From NCBI GenBank assembly GCA_905182995.1, contig CAJJDP010000034.1, forward strand, positions 578,191 to 607,109: a DNA stretch of 28,919 nt, given 5' to 3'. Within the stretch, counting starts at the first letter, position 1. Every line of letters starts with the position of its first letter. Below the pieces are notes generated by a model that made no database searches, was not told where the DNA came from, and worked only from the letters and a program-made list of their open reading frames with translations. The position numbers and the translations under genes were made by a program. Positions 20,524 through 28,919 of this stretch are shown one piece after another. The DNA is from Paramecium octaurelia (lineage: Eukaryota; Ciliophora; Oligohymenophorea; Peniculida; Parameciidae).

Positions 20524-20961
20524 TCAACAAAAAATTTTGAGGACACTTTGTTTAACCATTTCATGTATTTCGGTATGTTGCATCAGATTATGGCAAACCA
20601 TTATCTTTAACTATTCCGTTTGAGATTCGATAACAATTTATATATCTCCCTATTTTGCCTACAGTTCCTAATTTGAAATTGAAATTTGAATAATCTCACC
20701 TTTCGATTCTTAAGTTATCGATTTTATGTAGATATAATACCATAAGTCATCTCTACATTCTAATTTACACTCAGCTATTTACATCTTGCATCAGGGATCT
20801 TGTTCGTGCAATGCATAGACAATTTGAGTTAAGTCTATATTTTATTTCTCTAAGTCCCAATCAGGATACTTATATTGCAGAATAGGACCCCACAAATAGA
20901 AGGTAGGTACTCTAATTATTATAAAAAGGATTCTAAGCCTTTCTTTTTCGTCTTCTTACAT
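20524..20961 (-). pseudogene. Hypothetical ORF with one internal TGA
   Basis: Reading minus from ATG at 20961 (MQEDEKERLRIL) to TGA at 20526-20524 gives 146 codons, with one in-frame TGA at 20793-20791 between HEQDP and CKMQIAECKLEC. The second half (SKGEIIQISISNQELQAKQG, then DIQIVIESQTEQLKIMVC) has the Gln/Glu/Ile mix common in Paramecium proteins. A 36-nt GT...AAG segment spanning the TGA could be spliced in frame, but would be unusually long here. No family is recognised. It converges on the antigen remnant. Length alone does not prove it is a gene. Confidence 0.28.
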
Positions 20962-22489
20962 CTAGTCACATGACTTCTTTTTAATAAATTTTTTACTTCT
21001 GCAAGATATTTTAAAATATACTATTACTAACCAATTGATAGTTCAACCTTTATGATATTTAGGCGAGCAAAATATAAGCCTAAAATTTTAATCAAATGTA
21101 ATTTGAATATTAAGTTAAAATGATCAAAATAATTTTTCCTATCTCCCAAATCATAGATATCTCCTTTTATTGAAGCACAACAGAATAAATTAAATAAGAG
21201 ATTAAATAAATTAATCTTAATATTAGTGAAATAATTAATTCATGAGCTGCACTCTCAGAACTATATAAGCGACAAATTTTAATTAATGTTAATGTTATCT
21301 ATATATAAGTATTATACTTTTTTTCTATTTATTTTATCGAAAATTATTTCCTCTTTTTAAAATCAATTTGCTATGCTAGCACTTATTTAATAATTTATTA
21401 TCATCGATAGTAAGCTAAGTGTTTGTTCATAAGCAAAATGAGATTGCCCCAATTCTGACTCTTATTCCTTTGAGGCCTTAGTTAAAAAGTTGAGTAAGAA
21501 GTCCTATAATCATACCCTTTTATTTCAGAAGAGCATAGCTAGAATTTTCTATCAAAGCTCACATAATCATATACAGAATACTCCAATTATATGCAAAACC
21601 TCACTCAGGAAGATTCTTCTTCGCTGTTTGGTTTATTGCTTCTAATATACAAAAAGAGTATTTTAAGTGTAAGGTAAAATAAGTATTGTATTTATCTCCA
21701 AGTTGATTGAATCAATGATGTAAAGCAAATTATTTCAATAAAACAAAATATTCTGATTAAATTTATTGCTGTATTCTTATCCATATTTGAAGACAAAACA
21801 AATTTGATTTATCGATTAAAAATGTGACCTTTCTTGTTTTTTCTATGTGTTCTGTTTAACTTCTCTTTTATTTAATCTCCAAATTCTCACAATAATTTTA
21901 TCAAGTTAATAATTATTGTTTTATCAACTCTTATAGTATAAAATACTTTTTAAAGCGTTAAATCTTTAATTTATAATATGAAAATGAAAACAAAAATGAG
22001 AGGAAGAATTTTTACAAGTACAAATATTAAATAACATCCTTTGATATTTTGATATGCTCCTCCAATAAAAATGTAATGAGAAAATTGACTACATTTAATC
22101 ACTTTTGAATTCAGAATAAGTTGAATGAATTCCATTTCATTCAATGAAGTGGATAAGGAACTGTTTAAGATGTGAACTTAATAATTTGTTAAATTTAAAG
22201 GTGATAACAGAAAGGGTTTAGAATATTAAGACATATATATGATTAAGTTCTGATTATTTTAGGTAGAGATAAAGCATTAAATTAAAGATGCTTAGAAATC
22301 TAAAAAATAATGAATATAAATAAATTCTATTACATCTTAACATATTTTCTCAGATTAATAAAGTTTATAGTTATAATTAATTACACTAATTTTGGACCGC
22401 AACCTAAAATCAATATAAAATATGTTTTCATGCAAAGTTGTTATCCAAAATATTCACAATTTTAATACTTTTCTTTAGGACTTAAAACT
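20962..22489. other. No supported gene
   Basis: About 1.5 kb of A+T-rich DNA. A plus frame from about 21443 reads DCPNSDSYSFEALVKKLSKK onward for over 100 codons without TGA, but shows no domain and is within chance expectation. No RNA gene, repeat array or clear regulatory site is seen. Confidence 0.4.
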
Positions 22490-23233
22490 GAAATCTATAA
22501 TAAAATACTAACTTATAAATATTTTGTCACAGCCTTAATTTTAATATTTATTAAGTTATTATAAAATTCCTTCTGAATAAACTAAAGTAAAATTATTGAA
22601 TAGATTTCTGACTCTTGTTTAGTTACCAAATAATTTTTGATAAGAAAATAAAGAGACTCTAAGAGATATAATCTCTACACTTTGAATTTCATTCCTCCAT
22701 CTGCATGAATTGATATCTAAAATTCCATTTTAATCTAAGACCTATAAACAATTAATCATAATAAATTTAGAGAATTAAGACTTCTAAACACGTAGTAGAA
22801 CTAACTAAATCTAATAAAAGAATTTTCATTTAATCCTGCTATTAAAAAGAATACCCAAAAAATTTAGGTGAACGAATGTTATAATTATCATATCTTTAAT
22901 TAATATAAAACAATCACCATTTTTCTATTACTAAGATAATAAAATAATAAAAATGATGAAGCAATTCTGTCAAGATTACCAAAACAACTAGATAGGTATA
23001 TTAATAAGTAATAGAAAGGTGCAATAAATTATTTTTGGTAACTTATTAGTAATTATAATACTTTCATATTAATTTATTAATAAAATCAAAGAAAGCTTAT
23101 AGAAAGGGTGCCATTTCTTCGAAATAAACGAAATGGTAAGATTTAAGACTGCATTCAATATAAAATAATTAAAAGAATTTAACAATTAATAAAAGCGTAG
23201 ATAAAAAGAAGATACAATATAAATATATATCAA

Positions 23234-23908
23234 ATGGTTAGATTAGACGAGGGATTAGAATAATTTAATTCATATATTCAGAAAAATTGTGGAAATACAG
23301 ATAATTAATAATAGAAAGGTAGAGTTAACTTTTAATATTTTTATAGTTGATGAGTTAATTGAAAGCGATAGATTGGAAGAAGCATTAGAATATTATAATT
23401 TAGATATTGAGAAACATCCTGAAAAAATTCCGCCTATATTCAGAATCAAGGTATACTAACTCTGCTTATTGCTTAGCTATCATCTTATTTAAAATGAATA
23501 GGGTTAAAGAAGCATTGAAATATTATGATTAGGCTCGTTAGTTAGATCCTAAATATCTAACCTATAATTATAACGAAGGTATACTTTATTCGGCATATTT
23601 ACAAAGCGGTTTCTTTATTTTTATTAAGCATTACCTTATTATAGTGAAATGAATAGTTTGTGTGAAGCGTTAGAATACTTTAACTTTGCTATATAGAATA
23701 ATCCTGGAAATGAAGAATATTACCATTATAAAGGTAAATTAACTCTGCATTTCCTTAGAGAGTATTTTATTTTTTTAATCTTTATTGTAAGGGCAGAGAT
23801 GAAATGGGTAGATTTGAAGAAGCGCTGAAATATTATGATTTAGCCATTTAGATAAATCCTCAAAATTCACATTTTTATAGTAATAAATGTATATTTAATT
23901 TTTTATTT
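23234..23908 (+). pseudogene. Truncated, frame-disrupted copy of the 18-exon TPR gene
   Basis: It begins like the complete gene (ATG at 23234, MVRLDEGLEQ) and keeps the same exon-intron order through the fifth exon, then stops at the N. Relative to the complete copy, the second exon has two extra bases (GAAAAAATTCCG against GAAAATTCAG), which leads to TGA in the next exon. The fourth exon carries a 26-bp TA-bounded insertion plus a one-base loss nearby, and the fifth a 28-bp insertion. As written it cannot be translated. Whether this is a real decayed copy or an assembly product depends on reads. Confidence 0.7.
23616..23643. mobile_element. 26-bp TA-bounded insertion in a TPR exon, IES-like
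   Basis: Bases 23616-23641 start with TA and are followed by TA at 23642-23643. The other copy reads CTTTAGTG here, which is exactly what removal leaving one TA would give. The length is the known Paramecium IES minimum. The right end read inward is TATAATAA (7 of 8 to TAYAGYNR), the left TATTTTTA (6 of 8). Against an IES: the inner sequence TTAAGCATTACCTTA looks like an intron end plus the start of another TPR exon, so a repeat recombination product is an equal alternative. Confidence 0.4.
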
Positions 23909-23909
23909 N
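23909..23909. other. Single-N contig joint 4
   Basis: A single N lies after TTTTATTT, inside the intron following the fifth TPR exon of the truncated copy; the right side restarts sequence equivalent to 22490. Confidence 0.85.
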
Positions 23910-25272
23910 GAAATCTATTATAAAATACTAACTTATACATATTTTGTCACAGCCTTAATATTAATATTTATTAAGTAATTATATAATTCCTTCTGAATAA
24001 ACTAATGTAAAATTATTGAATAGATTTCTGACTCTTGTTTAGTTACCATTTAATTTTTGATAAGACAATAAAGAGACTCTAAGGGAAATAATCTCTACAC
24101 TTTGAATTTCACTCCTCCATCTGCATGAATTGATATCTAAAATTCCATTTTAATCTAAGACCTATAAACAATTAATCATAATAAATTTAGAGAATTAAGA
24201 CTTCTAAACACGTAGTAGAACTAACTAAATCTAATAAAAGAATTTTCATCTAATCCTGCTATTAAAAAGAATACCCAAAAAAAATTAGGTGAACGAATGT
24301 TATAATTATCATATCTTTAATTAATATTAAAACAATCACCATTTTTCTATTACTAAGATAATAAAATAATAAAAAAGATGAAGCAATTCTGTCAAGATTA
24401 CCAAAATAACTAGATATATTAATAAGTAATAGAAAGGTGCAATAAATTATTTTTGGTAACTTATTAGTAATTATAATACTTCCATATTAATTTATTAATA
24501 AAATCAAAGAAAGCTTATAGAAAGGGTGTCATTTCTTCGAAATAAACGAAATGGTAAGATTTAAGACTGCATTCAATATAAAATAATTAAAAGAATTTAA
24601 CAATTAATAAAAGCGTAGATAAAAAGAAGATACAATATAAATATATATCAAATGGTTAGATTAGACGAGGGATTAGAATAATTTAATTCATATATTCAGA
24701 AAAATTGTGGAAATACAGATAATTAATAATAGAAAGGTAGAGTTAACTTTTAATATTTTTATAGTTGATGAGTTAATTGAAAGCTATAGATTGGAAGAAG
24801 CATTAGAATATTATAATTTAGATATTGAGAAACACCCTGAAAATTCAGCCTATATTCAGAATCAAGGTATACTAACTCTGCTTATTGCTTAGCTATCATC
24901 TTATTTAAAATGAATAGGGTTAAAGAAGCATTTAAATATTATAATTAGGCTCGTTAGTTCGATCCTAAATATCTAACCTATAATTATAACGAAGGTATAC
25001 TTTATTCGGCATATTTACAAAGCGGTTTCTTTAGTGAAAATGAATAGTTTGTGTGAAGCGTTAGAATACTTTAACTTTGCTATATAGAATAATCCTGGAA
25101 ATGAAGAATGTTACAATTATAAAGGTAAATTAACTCTGCATTTCCTTAGCGAGTATTTTAGATGAAATGGGTAGATTTGAAGAGGCGCTGAAAAATTATG
25201 ATTTAGCCATTTAGAAAAATCCTCAAAATTCACATTTTTATAGTAATAAATGTATACATAATTTTTTATTTT
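23910..25272. repeat. Direct duplicate, copy 2 of joint at N23909
   Basis: This is the second, reading-frame-intact version of 22490-23908; it continues into the rest of the plus-strand TPR gene. The stretch 23910-24651 upstream of the gene has no clear coding. A TPR-like piece (KGCHFFEINEMVRFKTAF, about 24526-24579) may be a lost upstream exon. Confidence 0.85.
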
Positions 25273-26891
25273 ATATAGCAAACACTTTACGGAAAATGAA
25301 TAGATTGAAAGAAGCATTTGAATATAATAATATCTCTATTTAAATAAACCCTGAAAATTCAGTATATTATTACCATTAAGGTAAAGTAATCTTTCCATAT
25401 TTTCTTAGCCATCACCTTAGAATTAATGGGGAGACTGAATGAGGCATTAGAATTTTGTGAATTTGCTATTAATAAGAACCCTAAAAATTCCGAATATTTA
25501 GGATATAAAGGTATGATAAGTTCAGTTTATCTTCTTAGCTAACATTCTAAGTAAAATGAATAGAAGGGGAGATGCATTGAAATATTATCGTTTGGCTATT
25601 TAATTAAACCCTGAAAATCCAAAATATTATCATGACTAAGGTAGAGTTAGTTCTTTAATTTTTTAGCTATCAACTTATTAGAAATGGGGAGATTGGTCGA
25701 AGCATTGCTAAATCAAGATTCAGCAATTATGAGAGATCCAGAAAAACATAAGTATTACAATAACAAAGGTAATATTAAATTTTATCTTTAAATAGCTGCT
25801 ATTTTACAAAGAATGAATAAACCAAATGAAGCATTAGGAAATAATGATTTGGCTATTTAGAAAAACCCTGAAAATCCAGACTATTATTTCAACAAAGGTT
25901 GATTTACTTCTATATATTTAAAAAGCTACCACTTTAGTATAATTGAATAGATTAGTAGAAGCTTTGGAATATTATGATATAGCAATTTAAAAAAACCCTG
26001 AAAATGCAGATTATTATTTCAGCAAAGGTTGAGTTACCATATATTTAAAAGCGACTACATTAGATTAATTGAATAAATTAGAAGAAGCGTTAACATATTA
26101 TGACTTTTATATTGGTAAACACCATAAAAATTCGAACTATTATGAATATAAAGGTACTATTAATGTTGATATAGCGAAAACTTATTATAATTTTTTATCT
26201 TTTTCTAATAATGAAGTTGAATAGATAGGAAGAAGCATTGAATTATTATAATTAAGCTATTTAAATAAACCCGAAAAATTCCCACTATTATAATAATAAA
26301 GGTATATTAACTTTTCTGATATGCATAGCGATTGCCTTATTTAACTGAATAGATTTGAAGAAGCATTAGAATAATATGAATTAGCTATTAAGGAAGACCC
26401 TCAAAATTCAGAATATATTTCAAACAAATGTAAACTTAACTTTGGATATTTACAAAGCGTCTACCTTATATAGCATGAATAGATTTGAAGAGGCACTATA
26501 AGGTTATGAATAAGCCATTTAGATTAACCCTGAATATTCCGCCTATTTTAACTCTAAAGGTATATTAACTTTGTATTTGTACATAGCGATTACTTTAGTT
26601 AAATTGAATAGATTAGAAGAAGCATTATAATATTATGATTTAGCGATAGAAAAAACCCCTGAAAATCCTGAGTATTTTAATGAAAAAGGTATATTAACTT
26701 TATATCTGCAAACAGCTACTACTTTAGATAGATTGAATAGATTAGATGAAGCATTATCAAATTATGATTAGGCAATTTCGAAAAACAGGACTAATTCTGA
26801 GTATTTTGATAATAAAGGTAACAACCTGTTTTCATTATAAACAGCGGCTATTTTAGATAAAATGAATAAATTTGAGGAGTCTTTCTTCTGA
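24652..26891 (+). CDS. TPR-array protein, 595 aa, 18 exons
   Basis: The start is ATG at 24652 (MVRLDEGLEQFNSYIQKN); the stop is TGA at 26889-26891. Seventeen introns of 21-28 nt have exons between them that sum to 1788 nt, exactly 596 codons. Fourteen internal exons are exactly 102 nt and encode one 34-residue TPR each, with phase-1 borders (pattern A-x2-L-x-K-M/L-N-R-L-E-E-A-L-x-Y-Y-D, then LAI-x-KNPEN-x3-YY). The first exon is a partial repeat, and the last breaks off mid-repeat with FEESFF-stop. Two exons are odd: one (26175-26301) has 127 nt, 25 more than the norm, and the next (26329-26429) has 101, so the frame is lost in one unit and regained in the next without meeting TGA. It is probably a protein-binding scaffold with no catalytic motif. 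Its start is the first ATG consistent with the repeats; an upstream exon is possible. It converges on the WD40 gene 217 bp away. Confidence 0.88.
26175..26301 (+). other. Irregular TPR exon with 25 extra nt
   Basis: After the first nine bases or so (CGAAAACTT) comes an extra 25-nt A+T-rich segment (about 26184-26208), then the normal exon resumes (AAGTTGAATAGATAGGAAG). Omitting it would give a regular 34-residue unit (T-L-M-K-L-N-R-Q-E-E-A-L). The preceding intron (26154-26174) is the shortest of the gene, 21 nt. No GT...AG pair removes the segment, and a TA-to-TA removal would be 26 bp and out of frame. Confidence 0.7.
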
Positions 26892-27108
26892 TTCTTATAC
26901 AAAAATTCATTTTTTTACAGCCGCGTTTCCTTTTTTCCCAAAATATTTGAAAAACTTTAAGTTTACATCGAGAAAGTATAATTAGTTCAAGTAAAATATG
27001 AAAAACTATTTATAATTAATATTTACACTACAGAATAAATAGTTCCAAAACAAAGATTGATTATAAATTAATCAATTTAGATTGATATAAATAATTATAT
27101 ATTTTCAT
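26892..27108. other. Convergent intergenic spacer
   Basis: 217 bp between the stops of two converging genes. It must hold both polyadenylation regions; no separate signal stands out in this A+T-rich DNA. Confidence 0.6.
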
Positions 27109-28616
27109 TCATTTTTCCATTTATTTTCTGATTTGTATTTAATTTGATTTGTTGTCCCATGTAATCAAATACTCTCCATCATCACTCATGCTTCCAAAGA
27201 AAGAATTCGTTTCGAAATTAATTGACTATTCAGTAACAAATTCTCCATTCGACTTTTTCCTTATCAGATTAATAAATTCCCCATTTTTAAAAACAAGGAT
27301 TTGTTTTTAATCAATAAATTATGAAGGAAAAAAACATTAGCCATCTAATCCGCATTTAACACTAATATCTTAAGTCTATATAAATTATTTATTGATATCA
27401 TTCATCTCAAAAACCTATAACTTTTCAGTATTATATGGCGAGAATACAAAGGTATTATCATCAATAAAGCATATGCGATATCCATCCTACTCAATTGTTA
27501 GCTTTTAAACTGTTATCCATTCTTTATTTAATTCTGATTATTCTCTTATTAAAATAAACTTATCAAAACCACAAGATATCAACCGATTTTATTATGAATT
27601 TAAGCTTAATCCATATACAGATTTTGAATGATCCTTAATAGTTTATTAACATAACCATTCATTTTTCTTTGCCCAAATTTTGATTGCTTTGTCATCACTC
27701 CCTGATATAATTTGATCTTCATTATTATTTATTACTAAACAATTGATTTAATGACTATGTCCGTTTAGTATCTATTATTTACTCCATAAATTTTGTTATA
27801 TTTTTTGCCATATAATAATAGTACCATCTCTGCTCCCTGATATAAAATGATTAGATTTCTTCATAAAGTTTAAAGTAAATACGGAACTCTTGTGTTCATT
27901 TAAGCTCTATAGATGTTTCAGGATACCATACCTGAATTCAAATAATTTAATTTATGATCTACACCCAGCCACTAATGTGGAGGAACTTTTATTAAGAGCT
28001 ATTGCAAAGCAAATCTCATTTTATTAAAATGAATAATCTTGTATTAATTAATAGCAGAATGGTTTCATCTTTTATAGATAAGAAGATTAAAGTATGCTTG
28101 ATTGTATACTAATAATGTTTGCATCAATATTTTCAACTAATGTTTACGAGCCCTTATCCTAGTCTTAAAGTTTAGGTTCCATTGACATCGAAATATTACT
28201 TTTTTCATTTTCACATTCTTAAACAATGCCTTCAGTTACTTCTTTGATTTGTAAATTGGTTTATTGTTCATTTTATGATAATTAATCCTACAATTCTTTC
28301 TTTTTCATATAATTTGTGATTAATGGTTGCATAACTTGATAAAGTTATTCAACAAAGTTTGAATTTTCAAATTTATGGCAAGGAAAATTATCAGAATATT
28401 CAGAAGTTAATGTTTGAAGAGAATTTTGTTAATTATCATCGATAGCATAAGAAGTACTCTTAAGAATTTAATCTAGTTAAGCATCGATATTGTCAAATAT
28501 AGACTAATTGATTCATTAATGAACAATATTACTTCAACCTAATTTTATACTTATTGCAAGCATTCTTCCATTTTTTTAAGGTAGTAATCTTTTATATGTT
28601 CATCTTGTTAATACAT
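27109..28616 (-). CDS. WD40-repeat protein, about 492 aa
   Basis: Read minus, ATG at 28616-28614 (MYQQDEHIKDYYLKKMEECL) to TGA at 27111-27109, with one 29-nt intron at 28504-28532 (GTAATATTG...CAATTAG) after QNQVE. The coding length is 493 codons. The N-terminal half is a Gln-rich, probably coiled-coil region (QVESIFDNIDAQLDQILKST). The C-terminal half has WD40 blades, two of them clear: FISGSRDGTIIIW and, after LNGHSHQINCLV, QIISGSDDKAIKIW. A weaker one begins DHSKSVYGLSL, and the end reads FGSMSDDGEYLITWDN. WD40 propellers are binding platforms; the partner is unknown. A second in-frame ATG lies at 28571. Upstream, a different frame reads FFIKNGIRGDNFNINKF, like the zinc-module region of relatives, so the true start may lie further up behind a frame change, or the zinc module may be lost. 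TAA/TAG are used many times as Gln. Confidence 0.88.
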
Positions 28617-28735
28617 TTGGTAATCTGTAGAATAAATTTATTTATATTGAAATTATCCCCTCGAATTCCATTTTTAATAAAAAAGAATGTATTGAATATC
28701 TTCTCACTTTCAAAAAAATAGCAGATTTTGAGAGA

Positions 28736-28915
28736 ATGGATGAGACAAGAATAACTACAGGAATTTAATTCAATAAGGTTTGTTTAGTTTATAGGTTTCA
28801 GTTACCAATAGCTAATATTTAAAGTTAACGGATAACTAAAAGGAACAAATCATTAGCTAATCTATTGTTATATGAAGATCAAATCAACTTAAAAATAAGC
28901 AATTTACAAACTTGA
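28736..28915 (+). CDS. Possible small ORF, unknown
   Basis: ATG at 28736 (MDETRITTGIQFNK) runs open to TGA at 28913-28915, 59 residues, divergent from the WD40 gene. It has no domain and no clear intron, and this length is common by chance when TGA is the only stop. It may equally be the promoter side of the WD40 gene. Confidence 0.2.
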
Positions 28916-28919
28916 TGTA

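Larger units (their letters stand above)
22490..23908. repeat. Direct duplicate, copy 1 of joint at N23909 (diverged)
   Basis: This matches 23910 to about 25272, but with scattered substitutions and small indels, by eye a few percent. The other three duplicated pairs look almost identical. It has two insertions absent from the other copy (23616-23641, 26 bp; 23770-23797, 28 bp). It could be an allele, a recent paralogue, or a poorly supported contig end. Confidence 0.85.

Overview
The window reads as Paramecium-type ciliate nuclear DNA. It is roughly three-quarters A+T. The recognisable genes only read through if TAA and TAG are sense (glutamine) and TGA is the sole stop. Their introns are tiny (21-32 nt) and begin GT(A) and end TAG/AAG/CAG. 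The exact sums support this: the minus-strand TPR gene has 11 such introns and its exons total 1623 nt (541 codons), the plus-strand TPR gene has 17 and totals 1788 nt (596 codons), and the WD40 gene has one and totals 1479 nt (493 codons). Species, and whether this is macro- or micronuclear sequence, cannot be told from the window.

Layout: 1-261 is the 3' end of a plus-strand TPR gene. 262-8560 has no recognisable gene. 8583-9308 is a broken plus-strand gene fragment with a zinc-binding and coiled-coil N-terminus. 9309-11545 holds a (TA)n tract, a purine-rich decayed block, and a truncated copy of the next gene. 11546-13472 (minus) is a complete zinc-finger/TPR gene. 14300-15400 is a broken gene with MORN-like G-Y-G-K-W repeats. 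16026-17530 has low-confidence decayed coding stretches. 18371-20450 is a broken cysteine-rich surface-antigen-like gene. 20524-20961 (minus) is an uncertain broken ORF. 23234-23908 is a truncated copy and 24652-26891 (plus) the complete copy of an 18-exon TPR gene. 27109-28616 (minus) is a WD40-repeat gene convergent with it.

Four single N characters (3096, 7164, 10757, 23909) each separate two overlapping direct duplicates, so about 5.8 kb of the window is probably the same DNA shown twice where contig ends failed to merge. The reasons the ends differ are the most interesting part: a 30-bp TA-bounded segment present in one copy only (a candidate internal eliminated sequence, IES), divergence inside a 30-bp minisatellite, a different TPR unit, and a few percent divergence with 26- and 28-bp insertions.

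The intact genes encode repeat scaffolds (TPR, WD40), with zinc-binding and coiled-coil N-termini recurring across family members. With low gene density, broken antigen-like genes and repeat-mediated variants, the region looks like a fast-evolving, possibly subtelomeric or germline-proximal segment. That last point is inference.
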